DNA of 64,000 nt from Methylococcaceae bacterium UBA7658 (GCA_002483425.1 DLHW01000030.1:83305-147304); one strand, 5' to 3'; shown: positions 25,711-35,200, counted from the stretch's first letter. The notes: generated from the letters alone by a model not told the origin. Numbers and translations are program-made.

Positions 25711-25812
25711 GAACAAGTTGATTTCGTTCATGGTTCGACATGCTCACCACGAACGGAATCAACTGCTTATTATTCGTCTTTATGCCCTTTGGGTAATAAG
25801 CTTATCGAAGGA
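25711..25812. repeat. Dispersed palindromic repeat, copy 2
   Basis: 25711-25763 matches 11134-11186 almost base for base (gaacaagttgatttcg, ggttcgaca, gctcaccacgaacggaatc). The right arm is decayed and carries an insertion (ctttatgccctttgggtaat) compared with copy 1. It lies upstream of the TPR gene and extends that gene's reading frame artificially. Confidence 0.78.
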
Positions 25813-25920
25813 AGCGAGGTAGCCTGAATACAGCGTAGCGGAATCCTGCGATTCATGACTTCATTATACCCGCATTCCGTTATACTTCATGCGGGTTCTC
25901 TAATATATCAAATACCTAGA

Positions 25921-26060
25921 CTACTCCTCATCAAAATACCTCACCAACACTTGGTCATCTATCCGTTGAACTTCAGTATCGACTTTCGCCATATCGGTGG
26001 GAAAAAGGGACATTTCGTTGGCGCTTTCTACGTTGACGTAACGCAAGCTAGGCGGATAGT
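25921..26060 (-). pseudogene. C-terminal remnant of a spermidine-synthase-like gene, copy 1
   Basis: The minus strand encodes NYPPSLRYVNVESANEMSLF, PTDMAKVDTEVQRIDDQVLV and RYFDEE followed by a stop. This matches the last ~45 residues of membrane-type spermidine synthases (NEM/MF-FP-DMA-V-N/QRL-NQ-LVRY-) and the related remnant at 28563-28740. No catalytic domain remains here. The + strand open frame across this stretch is antisense and not a gene. Confidence 0.72.
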
Positions 26061-26067
26061 TTTTAAT

Positions 26068-26113
26068 CGTTCCCACGCTCTGCGTGGGAATGCAGTCAAG
26101 ACGTTCCAACGTC
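26068..26113. repeat. REP-like double hairpin adjoining a RAYT tail
   Basis: cgttcccacg (26068-26077) and cgtgggaatg (26083-26092) form a hairpin with a 5-nt loop (one G-T mismatch). A second palindrome, gacgttccaacgtc, follows. A decayed copy lies at 29228-29275. Such hairpins next to a RAYT transposase fit REP-RAYT units. Confidence 0.7.
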
Positions 26114-26118
26114 CCTTA

Positions 26119-26256
26119 TCACCAAACATCTATCTCCAGCAATCCCTTCTGCCCCGCAGGATAACCCGCACTCGAATAACGCCAATGTTCAGGCAGGTTG
26201 ACATAACCGCGCTTTACCGGATTGGTATGGATATAATCGAGCTTCTCCCGCATCAT
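26119..26256 (-). pseudogene. C-terminal fragment of a REP-associated tyrosine transposase (RAYT), copy B
   Basis: The minus-strand frame reads MMREKLDYIHTNPVKRGYVN, LPEHWRYSSAGYPAGQKGLL and EIDVW then a stop. This is the conserved tail of IS200-like RAYT transposases (the YIHxNPVKRG and WxYSS motifs). The catalytic HuH and Tyr region is missing, so the gene is truncated at its 5' end. It lies next to a REP-like hairpin. 26257-26525 shows nothing else recognisable apart from AT-rich sequence before the GGDEF gene. Confidence 0.82.
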
Positions 26257-26525
26257 GGCTTAGCTAAATATTGTTAGGCATGAACGCTTTCTTGCCAAAA
26301 CGCGCAAGCGCATTAACAACATTTCCGTGTATACGATTCCGTTCCAGAGCCAAATCTATAATCTTAATTTTAAAAATTAAGAAACCCATATAAATTTATG
26401 ATTGTTCTGCTAATCTTGGTTTTTTAAAAATGACTAAGCTTAGGTTAATTTGAATCAACTATTATTACCCGGCAAACCAGATGAAGTTAATGAAAATTGA
26501 TCAAAATTTTCCTAGGGAAAATAAA

Positions 26526-27668
26526 ATGGAAAATGATTTAAATACGGACTTAGTTGTCTTGCAAAGCCACCTGGAAAGTATGCTTGATCACGCCAAATTA
26601 AATAGCACCGCCTTACGTAAGTTTCAGGTGTTTGAAATGCGCTTGCTCAAGCTCAACTCATTAGCCGAAATGATTGACCTTCTCCTTGAAGACGCCAGGG
26701 ATTATTTTGACCTTGATTTCATTAGTTTGTGCGTGGTGGATGAGAAAGGGGAAATTGCCAAATTCTTGAACGAGGATGGTTACGAGATTAATTCTAAAAA
26801 AGGTTTGATTCTGCTTGATAGCAAAAACAAGCTTCTATCTAGTTTTGGATTAGCTGTCCATCCTTATATTGGTCTCTATAAAAATACAAAATATGACTGT
26901 TTTTTTTCGGACTTTGAAAATAAACCCGCCAGCGTGGCAATCACGCCTTTAAATCGGCGAGGTAACTATTTAGGGACTTTAAATTTGGGAAGTTACGAAA
27001 TTGACCGCTTTGCAAATACCATGGCAACCGACTTTGTTGAACACCTTGTTTCGATCGTCGGTATCTGCCTGGAAAATAACCTGAATTTTGAAACCATAAA
27101 GCGAACCAGTTTTATCGATGGCGTAACCGGTATTAATAACAGGCGTTTTTTTGAGCAGCGGATCATTGAAGAACTTGATCGATGCAAAAGAAATTCAGAC
27201 CCCATCTCCTGCTTGTTTTTAGATATTGATTTTTTCAAAGTAGTGAACGACAAACAAGGGCATCAGGCCGGCGACAAAGTTTTATACGAAGTTGCCAATG
27301 CCATCAAAACGCAATTACGCAGCAATGACGTCCTGGCCCGATACGGCGGCGAGGAGTTTGTTATTTTGTTATCCAGTATCAATGAAACGATGGCTTTGGA
27401 AATCGCCGAACGTGTGCGTAAGGCGATCCAAGCCCTCGAAATTTCAATGGATGACGGTACGATTTCGGTGACTGTCTCGATTGGTTCCTCGACTTACTTA
27501 CCTGTCCCTGACTCTTCCCGAAGCGAAAAGGATATTTCTAACAAGCTTATCAAAATGGCGGATGCCGCTTTGTATGTAGCGAAACGTAATGGTCGAAATC
27601 GTGTTGAAAATGGTGGGGTGATTATTGAACAACCCAGGGTTAATAGCGCTAACGTTCGTCTTGCTTAG
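26526..27668 (+). CDS. DUF484-GGDEF diguanylate cyclase
   Basis: This is a predicted cytosolic c-di-GMP synthase of 380 aa. The N-terminal half is a DUF484/GAF-like sensor (LQSHLESMLDHAKLN, SVAITPLNRRGNYLGTLNLG, EHLVSIVGICLENNLN). The C-terminal half is a GGDEF domain starting DGVTGINNRRFFEQRI with FLDIDFFKVVNDKQGHQAGD and the active-site loop RYGGEEF. An inhibitory I-site RSND stands five residues before GGEEF, so product feedback is expected. The ATG at 26526 has AGGGAA 6 bp upstream and is preferred to ATGs at 26481 and 26490. It lies between duplicated spermidine-synthase/RAYT debris. Confidence 0.9.
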   Translation: MENDLNTDLVVLQSHLESMLDHAKLNSTALRKFQVFEMRLLKLNSLAEMIDLLLEDARDYFDLDFISLCVVDEKGEIAKFLNEDGYEINSKKGLILLDSKNKLLSSFGLAVHPYIGLYKNTKYDCFFSDFENKPASVAITPLNRRGNYLGTLNLGSYEIDRFANTMATDFVEHLVSIVGICLENNLNFETIKRTSFIDGVTGINNRRFFEQRIIEELDRCKRNSDPISCLFLDIDFFKVVNDKQGHQAGDKVLYEVANAIKTQLRSNDVLARYGGEEFVILLSSINETMALEIAERVRKAIQALEISMDDGTISVTVSIGSSTYLPVPDSSRSEKDISNKLIKMADAALYVAKRNGRNRVENGGVIIEQPRVNSANVRLA

Positions 27669-27693
27669 GCTTCCTGAAGGCATGAAACCCAGC

Positions 27694-28347
27694 CTATGCC
27701 GATAGCACTAATTCGGCGAGTCTTTTCATGTCGGCAATAGCATTTTCATTCGAGTCGTAAAAGCGTAAAACAGAAACCTTGTTAACCGGGTCGCTAGCTT
27801 TATAGATTAGCATTGCTGCAAACAGTGTCGATATTTTAGACTCAAGTTTAGCCCCTGCGCTGCCCGCTAGGGTGACTACCCAGCCAGCCCTGCAATGACA
27901 AGTGTCACAACTATGCCAATCAGCCATATTCAACGCCAATTTGTTTGACGCAGCTGCATAAACACTTCTGTGTATATTTTCGATAATTGGGATGGGGTAA
28001 GTTGCAGGATAATTATTCTTCCGGCCGAAGTAATCGTCATTATAGTAGCAATAGCTACAATCAACATTGCTCACACATAAGCAGCACCATACACATGATA
28101 AGCAAGAGGCGCAGTGTACGCATTCTGTACAACCTGTGCTATCGAGGCATTTACAGCACTCCATACAACGGATGCAATCATTACAATCAACGCATTCTTT
28201 ACAGTCCGTACAACGGATGCAATTGATGCAGTCTGTGCAATTTTTACACTCTTTCAATGTTTTCAGTGAGCGTTCTGCCTCATAAGTATTCCCCCATCTT
28301 TCAATGCTAGCCCTGTTGCCGCTTTTGTCATATAACCATGTGTTCAT
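27694..28347 (-). CDS. Cysteine-every-third-residue repeat protein, unknown function
   Basis: This 217-aa protein has an N-terminal stub (NTWLYDKSGNRASIERWGN). Residues 34-100 follow, where cysteine occupies 21 of the 23 positions spaced exactly three apart (34, 37, ... 100; only Ser70 and Asn94 break it) plus Cys65 and Cys89. The CC pairs (64-65, 88-89) and the breaks (70, 94) both repeat at 24 residues, so a 24-residue super-period overlies the 3-residue one. A C-terminal domain contains MADWHSCDTCHCRAGWVVTL and ends NENAIADMKRLAELVLSA. I recall this C-terminal type after other repeat arrays but no family name. No signal peptide is seen, so the region is cytosolic and could bind metal or form a solenoid. 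GAGGAAA precedes the ATG. Confidence 0.82.
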   Translation of the reverse strand: MNTWLYDKSGNRASIERWGNTYEAERSLKTLKECKNCTDCINCIRCTDCKECVDCNDCIRCMECCKCLDSTGCTECVHCASCLSCVWCCLCVSNVDCSYCYYNDDYFGRKNNYPATYPIPIIENIHRSVYAAASNKLALNMADWHSCDTCHCRAGWVVTLAGSAGAKLESKISTLFAAMLIYKASDPVNKVSVLRFYDSNENAIADMKRLAELVLSA

Positions 28348-28562
28348 TGTTATGATTTCCTCTACAGCTTAATTTTAAGGAAACTACGTTTTAATCATAT
28401 TTTCAGCTTTATGTAAAGTGATAAATTGAAGTATTTATTTGGCCTATTTGGGACCGTGCGCCACCGGTTTTTTTAATTAATGACGCAATCTAACTGTGAG
28501 GTAATAAAGCTTTAGATTTCATTATCTTATATATTCATGAAGTCCGTTATACTTTATCCGGG

Positions 28563-29127
28563 TTACGCTTCATATCTGAAATACTTCGACCATTCCTCAT
28601 CAAAATACCTGACCAGCCCTTGGTCATCCAACCGTTGGATTCGTTATCGACTTTCGCCATGTCGGCGGGGAAATGGAACATCTCGTTGGCAGTTTCTGTG
28701 GCGATATAACGTATTCTTACCGGATAGTTTTGCGGCCGACTACCAGCGATGTACTTTGTATGACCAGTACGCTATCGCGGTGCATAATCCCCGGTAATAA
28801 TTTAAAAAAGGACAGGGAATACAATTTGCCGATGGAATAATTGGACGGGTCTGGAACGTCGATGATTAAGGCGCCAAACACAGGTCGCACTGGCCGCTGC
28901 TTCAGGTCTTTTGGTCATAAAAACGCATCTTGGTTAATGATGGTTAATCTCGGGGATAAAAGGCATTTTGGTTGAGTTCCGTCAACAGGCTGTGGAAGCA
29001 AACAATCCGTCATAGCCGGGTCGAGATCGACCAAGGGTATAGACTCGGCTGAGATATTTCAGTACTTCCCGTAAGGCCAGCCTGCCGCCGATGATTAATA
29101 TTTTTTTGGCTGTGCGCGCGGCTAGCT
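28563..29127 (-). pseudogene. Frameshifted spermidine-synthase-like gene, copy 2
   Basis: The ~1-kb gap between the cysteine-rich gene and aas holds a broken gene on the minus strand. Successive frames read KKILIIGG then LALREVLKY (motif I), SLLTELNQNAF, RLTIINQDAF, VPDPSNYSIGKLYSLSFFKL with the hallmark D-x-PDP, then IMHRDSVLVIQSTS. The tail is RYIATETANEMFHFPADMAK and QRLDDQGLVRYFDEEWSKYF. At least three frameshifts and in-frame stops interrupt it. The N-terminal membrane part is absent. Sequence from ~28541 to 28740 matches 25876-26060. 28348-28540 shows nothing recognisable. Confidence 0.82.
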
Positions 29128-29227
29128 AAGGCCGGATGCACCAAAGTTTCGGGATAGCGTTATTCATCGAATACTCGAATGCAAATTAGCGTTTAAGAAC
29201 AACCTGAGGTCTGCTGTTCCTTTTATC

Positions 29228-29340
29228 ATGCTCAAGCTCTGCATCGGATGCAAACCCAGGCGCTTCAGCGTCTCTTATCATCATGGATCTGTCTTCAAAA
29301 ATCCCTTTTGCCCCTTAGATGGCCCGCGCTCGAATAGCTT
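29228..29340. repeat. Third REP-like hairpin plus RAYT-tail remnant, copy C
   Basis: 29228-29275 (catgctcaagctctgcat... cgcttcagcgtctc) is a decayed form of the hairpin at 26068-26113. 29276-29340 (aaaaatcccttttgcccc, ggcccgcgctcgaata) aligns with the RAYT tail at 26119-26180. The order hairpin, RAYT tail, spermidine-synthase remnant is the same in both places, pointing to a duplicated segment. Confidence 0.6.
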
Positions 29341-29405
29341 AAATTAGTCTAGATCCATTAGATAATTTAGAGCTTACAATAGCCGCTTCTGAAAAACATT
29401 GGCGA

Positions 29406-31634
29406 TCAATCGTCCTCATCCTCATAAAAATCTCCCGAGCTGTCCGATTTACCGTCTTCCGAGCCGGCATCGGCGGTATCGAAAACCATGTTGAGAACTA
29501 ATTCGGAAACGCCGGGATAGTTGATTTTTCCCGTCCCTAAAATCGGGATGCTATCGACAACAATGATCTTTTTCGGCAAACTGATGGCGGCGACACCGGG
29601 CGATGCGGCGGCAAGGGCTTGCGCGGTGGCGTCTTTTTGGGTGGTCAGCAGGATAACCATTTCGCCTTTGCGGGCATCCGGTATGCTGGTAGCGGCGTGC
29701 AGCGCGCCCGGCCAGGCATTGGCGGCAAGCTGTTCGACAGCAGTTAAGGACACCATTTCTCCGCTGACCTTAGCGAAGCGTTTGCTACGGCCTTTGATGG
29801 TGATGTAGCCTTCTTCATCGACATGGACAATGTCGCCGGTGTTATACCAGCCTTTGCCGTAAATGGATTCGGGGGCCGCCAGTTTGCCTGGATTATCGTT
29901 CAGCAAATAACCTTGCATGATGTTAGGGCCTTTCACATGCAATTGTCCCGCGTCCTGGATACCGGGAATCGGCTCCAGTTGATATTCCATGCTGGGCATG
30001 AAGCGGCCGACCGTTCCGGCCTTGTAGTACATGGGCGTGTTGACCGAGGTAATCGGCGTGGTTTCGGTTGCGCCGTAGCCTTCCAGAATACGGATGCCGA
30101 ATTTTTCCAGCCAAGTTTGGCGGGTCGTTTCTTGCAATTTTTCCGCACCGGCCACCACATAACGCATATTGTAGAAATCGTATGGATGGGCTTTTTTAGC
30201 ATAAGCCCCCAGAAAGGTATTGGTGCCAAACATAATGGTCGCCTTGAGTTCGTAGGCCATTTCGGGAATCACGGCGTAATGCAATGGCGTGGGATAAAAA
30301 AACACACGCATCCCGCTGGTAATGGGCAGCATGGAGCCGACGGTAAAACCGAAGGAATGGAACATGGGCAGAAAATTCAGCACCACGTCTTGCGGTGTGA
30401 AACTGATACGCGATTCCAATTGTTTTAGGTTGCCGAGCACATTGGCGTGGGATAGCACGACGCCTTTCGGGACGCCTTCGGAACCGGAGGTAAACAGCAC
30501 CACCGCAGGGCTGTCCGGACCGGGCGCGGATTTACCGTACCAGCAGTTCGCGGTCAGGCTTTGCCATAAGGCTTTGAGCTTATCCTGTTTCGTAATGGTT
30601 TGAGCGATGTCTTCCAGGTAAACCAGCTTGACTTGTTTGCTTAAAACTTCGGCTTCATCGGTTAGTTTGCCTTTTTCGAGAAACAGCCTTGAAGTCAAGA
30701 CTGTCTTCACTTCGGCAATCCGGCAGGCGGAAAGCATGGCGGCGGAACCGGTCGAGAAATTCAACATGGCCGGAATTCTGCCTCGCGCTTGCAACGCCAA
30801 GATAGTCACTAATGTTTTTGCCGAGTTCGGCAAAAATACCCCGACTTTTTCACCTTGGGTGGTCGACTTTGCCAAGACATTGCTCAAGACCAGCGTTCGA
30901 GTGATTAAGTCGTTATAACTTAGCGGCTTGCGCTCCAAATCCTCGGCGATTTCATGGTTGCCGCCGTGGACGATACGCGCGTCCAGCAAACTCTGGAAAA
31001 TAGTTTGCCGGTAAACACTGGTGGAGAACATCATTTCCGACATCACATCGGCCAGCAAATGACCGCTGAATTTACGCCGGGCCTTACCGCGCAGATGATC
31101 GGGCACAATAAGTCTGGCAGGCGGCAGAATGTGCATAGTGATTTTCGGAAACCAGCGCAAACGGACAATCTTATGCAATCTGGAAAACGGCGTATATTGC
31201 CCGCCGCTGATGCGAACCGGCAACACGGTAGCTTGCGACTTTTCCGCCACCATGCCGGTACCATCGTAGACCTTCATCAAACCGCCCGTTACCGTGATGC
31301 GTCCTTCGGGGAAAATCACCGTGTGGGTATCGGTTCGCAGGTAGTGGATCAGATCCTTAAGCGAAATCGGGTGCGTCGGGTTCATGGGGAAGACTTTGGA
31401 TAAGCCCAAAAACGGCTTCAACCACCAGCGTTGCGAAATATGGGTGTTGATCGCAAAGGTAATGTCCGCCGGAAGAAACAACCACAGCAATAACGGATCG
31501 AGAAACGACGAATGATTGGCGATAATCAGCACTCGCTTGCCCGCTTTGCCGTAATTGTCCAGCCCGGAAATTTCAACCCGGTACAAAATTTTTACGATAA
31601 TCCCAACCACCAACCGCAATAGTTTTTTCAGCAT
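29406..31634 (-). CDS. aas: Bifunctional acyltransferase / acyl-ACP synthetase (Aas-like)
   Basis: This 742-aa two-domain enzyme resembles Aas, which activates fatty acids and re-acylates 2-acyl-glycerophosphoethanolamine in membrane lipid repair. Residues ~1-200 are a PlsC-type acyltransferase with the HX4D motif in ANHSSFLDPLL and FPEGRITVTGG. Residues ~225-715 are an adenylate-forming domain: AVVLFTSGSEGVPKGVVLSH (ATP loop), EGYGATETTPITSVN, GWYNTGDIVHVDEEGYI and a C-terminal GTGKINYPGV with the catalytic Lys. An unusual acidic tail (GSEDGKSDSSGDFYEDEDD) follows. A hydrophobic N-terminus suggests membrane association. It is a single-gene unit. E. coli Aas also has a similar fusion, so the symbol is reasonable though not proven. 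Confidence 0.88.
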   Translation of the reverse strand: MLKKLLRLVVGIIVKILYRVEISGLDNYGKAGKRVLIIANHSSFLDPLLLWLFLPADITFAINTHISQRWWLKPFLGLSKVFPMNPTHPISLKDLIHYLRTDTHTVIFPEGRITVTGGLMKVYDGTGMVAEKSQATVLPVRISGGQYTPFSRLHKIVRLRWFPKITMHILPPARLIVPDHLRGKARRKFSGHLLADVMSEMMFSTSVYRQTIFQSLLDARIVHGGNHEIAEDLERKPLSYNDLITRTLVLSNVLAKSTTQGEKVGVFLPNSAKTLVTILALQARGRIPAMLNFSTGSAAMLSACRIAEVKTVLTSRLFLEKGKLTDEAEVLSKQVKLVYLEDIAQTITKQDKLKALWQSLTANCWYGKSAPGPDSPAVVLFTSGSEGVPKGVVLSHANVLGNLKQLESRISFTPQDVVLNFLPMFHSFGFTVGSMLPITSGMRVFFYPTPLHYAVIPEMAYELKATIMFGTNTFLGAYAKKAHPYDFYNMRYVVAGAEKLQETTRQTWLEKFGIRILEGYGATETTPITSVNTPMYYKAGTVGRFMPSMEYQLEPIPGIQDAGQLHVKGPNIMQGYLLNDNPGKLAAPESIYGKGWYNTGDIVHVDEEGYITIKGRSKRFAKVSGEMVSLTAVEQLAANAWPGALHAATSIPDARKGEMVILLTTQKDATAQALAAASPGVAAISLPKKIIVVDSIPILGTGKINYPGVSELVLNMVFDTADAGSEDGKSDSSGDFYEDEDD

Positions 31635-32232
31635 AGCGTTCCTCCTGACATTATCTTAGCAGACGTTAATTCATTTCCGCAGGCTTCCGAGGCGGTCCGG
31701 CCTTATTCGGCTATCGAGAGCAAAAAATTATTTTGCTCAACAGTCTTAATACAAGTTCCTTAGATAAGGATACAAATAATAAGCAATTTCAGCCAAGGCT
31801 GGATTTGAAACGCACCCAACATGTTTAACATTCTTTAGATTACTTGAGTCGAAACTAAATTATTCCCTTAACCAAGGGTAATTTTCTAAAATAATTAACG
31901 AGGAGAACGGAAATGACTAACATCATTAACCAATGAATTCGGTACATCTAATGGCGCAATCGTACTGAGAGTTGTACCGTTCAAGTTGGTTTTGATTAAA
32001 AATAAATTTTTTGCGCCATTGCTATGATAATTGGTTAATAGTATTAGCTTTTTATAGAATAGTCACCGGAAAGACAGCAACGTTAAGATCGTCTTATGTG
32101 TAGCGCTCGAATACTCTAATTTTCTCAGCCAGTCCCGGCGTGTATCATATAGCGAATTGGCTTTATTTGTGCGCCGAGGCGCGCGCCATAACTCGAAAGG
32201 CTATTAGTTAAAGCCATGTTTATTATAAAGTT
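31635..32232. other. 598-bp intergenic region with nested inverted repeats and a 7-codon reading frame
   Basis: No gene of normal size is visible. AGGAG at 31901-31905 precedes an ATG at 31913 that reads MTNIINQ and stops (31913-31936). Three nested inverted repeats follow: attaaccaat (31925-31934) with attggttaat (32030-32039); cggtac (31940-31945) with gtaccg (31974-31979); aatggcgcaa (31950-31959) with ttgcgccatt (32011-32020). This may be the broken 5' end of a gene, a leader peptide with structured RNA, or a small mobile-element scar. A short gcgccgaggcgc palindrome lies near 32170. Confidence 0.4.
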
Positions 32233-35200
32233 ATGAAGATACTTAATCTCTATTTTAAAAACATCAACTCTTTAGAAGGTGAAAATAGCATCGATTTCGA
32301 GCAACCGCCGTTTAACGACTGCGGCGTATTTGCTATTACGGGTCCGAACGGGTCGGGTAAATCCAGCGTCTTAGACGCTATTACACTGGCGCTGTACGGA
32401 GAAACGTTCCGTTTCGATAAGCCCGCTCTGCACGTGATCACTAAACACACTAGCGAAAGTTTTGCTCAAATCGAATTTACCCTGGGCGAGGACAAATACC
32501 GTTCAAGATGGCAGGTGAATCGGGAGAACGGCAATCCCAAAGGTAACGTATTACCGGCCGAAATGAACTTGATTCGTTTAAATAATAATGAAGAAATTCT
32601 GGCGGCAACGCCGCAACAAGTTTGCACCCGGATGGCGGAAATCACTGGGATGAATTTTCGCAGCTTTACTCGTTCCATTCTGCTTGCGCAAGGCGATTTT
32701 GCGGCTTTTTTGAATGCCTTGGACACCGAGCGGATGGCTATCCTGGAAAAAATCATCAGCACCGATATTTATGAGGATTACAAAAAAGAAGCAACCGGTA
32801 AGCTGGCCGAGGCCCAACAAAAATTACTGTTTTTACAGCAAGATTTAGCGGCCGTTCCGTTAATCGAACCGGAGGCCTTGAATGCCTGCGAATTAGACTT
32901 GGCCGATTTTAGCGAACAAACGGCGGATTACCGGGAGGCAATCAATGCGCTTAATCATCAAAAAAAGCAATTAGAAAAAATAACCCATTTAAAAAAACAA
33001 ATTGGTTCCCAAGAAACTGTTTTACAAACCGCACTTACCAAGCAATTGGCCGTAAAAAAGAAATTGGATACCTTAGCAGCCGTTGAAATTGCTGGGCAAT
33101 TTAAAACGGATCTGCAAACGAACCGGCAGCAAAAAGCCTTGCTAGAGCGGGAAAATTCAGCGTTAATCACATTGCAAAATGAACTGGAGCAAATTCAAGC
33201 AACCCTGGCCTTACCGGGTTTCAATATACTGACTTTGTCGCAACAGGCCGATCTTGCCAATAAGCCCGACGCTTTTAGTGAGCAAAAACAAACCATAGAC
33301 AATATTCGAAGCCAAGTCGGCTTGTTCAATGCCAATTGGCAATCCGAAATCATCATGCAGAAGTCGTTGGCTAACCAGATTGCCGAAAAGCAGCAAGCTA
33401 TAGCGGAAGTTGATGATTGGCTGCAGGCGCACACGAGCGATGCGCTTTTAGTCCAACAATTTCCAGAACTCGAACGGTTAAAAAATGTTCGCATCGCGCT
33501 GGACGAATTAAACGAAAAAAGCAAAGCACTCGACCATTGGCATAAATATACCGCAACAGCCTTACAAAAAAACAAAGACAACATCGAAAAGAAAAAGCTT
33601 CAGGCTGTGGAACTGGCTAAAAAATTAGCCGATGAAGAACGCTATCTGGATGAAATCGCGCAAGGCAACAGCCAGGAACGTCTGGAAGAACTGCAGGAGG
33701 AACAAAAAGAGCGTGTAAAAACTTACCAAGAGCTTGTTAATTTGGCGATAGCAAACGACCGTTTAGCGCCAAAGCCGTCATTTTTTTTCGGATTGTTCAA
33801 CAAACAAACCGGACTAGACCGTGAAGAGCAAGACATTGAAGCTGAACTTAACACGTTAAAAGATCAAATTAAACGCGATGAAAATATCAAATTGTCGCTA
33901 GAAAAAGCTATTTATAACGATGCCTTATTAACAAGAATGGCGCAAGAACGCCATATACTTACCAATGGAAAGCCCTGCCCGCTGTGCGGTGCGACCGAAC
34001 ACCCTTACGCCAAACGTCCGCCCGCTCCAGCCAATTCGCAACAAGCTTTATTGGATCAACGGATTAAAATTAAACGGTTAAACCTTGAAATCGAACAACT
34101 GGAACAGCAACTAAAAAAAACGCAGAAGCGGGCGGAACGAAATCATGCCGTTAACAAGCAAGCGCAACAAATTAAGGCGCGCTGGCACACATTAAGCAAT
34201 CAATTAAATATCGCCAGCGCCGGATTGGACATCAAGAAAACCGGCATGATGAAAGAAATGCTAAAAACCGAATCGGTCGAGCTGAGCAATATTTCGGCGT
34301 TGCTCGGTAAATATAAAGATACCCAAAAACGAATCGAGCGCATTAATTCCACCCTTAAGCAGAATTCGGACGCGATCGGACAACTGGAAGTCAGTCTGCA
34401 AACGATCGATATGGAATTGCAAACCGCGCCGCAAAAACTTTCGGGTGCGGAAGCGGATAGAAACCGGACCCAACAGGAAGAGTTGGACTTAACCGCTAAA
34501 CTCACCGATCAATTGACCCAGCTCGGCGAAACTTTGCCGGCGGCAGGCAAAGAGCATATATTGCTTGAGCGCTTGAACCGGCGCCGGCAAGATTATGAAA
34601 GCTACGATCTGCGTAAAAACGTGTTGACCGGCGAAATGAACGCCTTGCTGGCAAATCAAGCAGCCGGACAAACACAGATCGATAACTACAAAGAACGGCT
34701 GGATTTTTTCAATAATCAGTTACAAACCCAGGAGGTTATGGGTTTGCACCTAGCTTTGGTTGAAAAGCAAAAGCTCGTCGCCGATAAAACCCGCCGAATA
34801 AGCGAACTCCAAGCCGAAGCCGAAGCGGCCCGGCAAGAAACTGAAAGAAAGATGGCGGACACTCAATTTACCAGTCTGGAAGAGATAGGCTTTGCCTTAG
34901 AGTCGCTATCGGAACAAGCGATATTGAATGACGACAAAGCGCGCTTAGACGGCGAAGTTGTCAACTTAGGTACGCAAGTTGAAGCCCTGTATAGGAAGTT
35001 GGAAACGCTAGAGAGCACTGCTACGCCAGACCTCATAACGGAAGAGACGGAACTAAAGCTCAAAGAGCTCCAAGAAAAAATGGCCATAGCGGAACTTGAA
35101 GCCCGGCGGCTGGAACGGATTGTCCGGGAGCAAAAGCAATATAAAGAAAAACAGGTTGCTATCATCCGACAAATCGAACAGCAAACTATTGCTGTTAAGC

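Noticed and set aside
25855..26277. 140-residue + strand open frame
   Set aside because: It is antisense to the RAYT tail and the spermidine-synthase remnant, both readable on the minus strand, and crosses a palindrome; no ribosome site or homology.
28048..28248. CRISPR-like array
   Set aside because: The periodicity here is codon-level (9 nt, from Cys-x-x) inside a coding region, with no repeat-spacer structure. No CRISPR array was seen elsewhere either.
27987..28285. Repeat-rich + strand frames (Gln/Ser/Tyr-rich) opposite the cysteine-rich gene
   Set aside because: They are the reverse complement of the TGY-rich cysteine codons; the minus frame has a good ribosome site and a conserved-looking C-terminal domain.
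28537..28797. 86-residue + strand open frame
   Set aside because: Antisense to the frameshifted spermidine-synthase-like pseudogene.
29823..30428. 201-residue + strand open frame within aas
   Set aside because: Antisense to well-conserved adenylation motifs; no sign of an independent gene.
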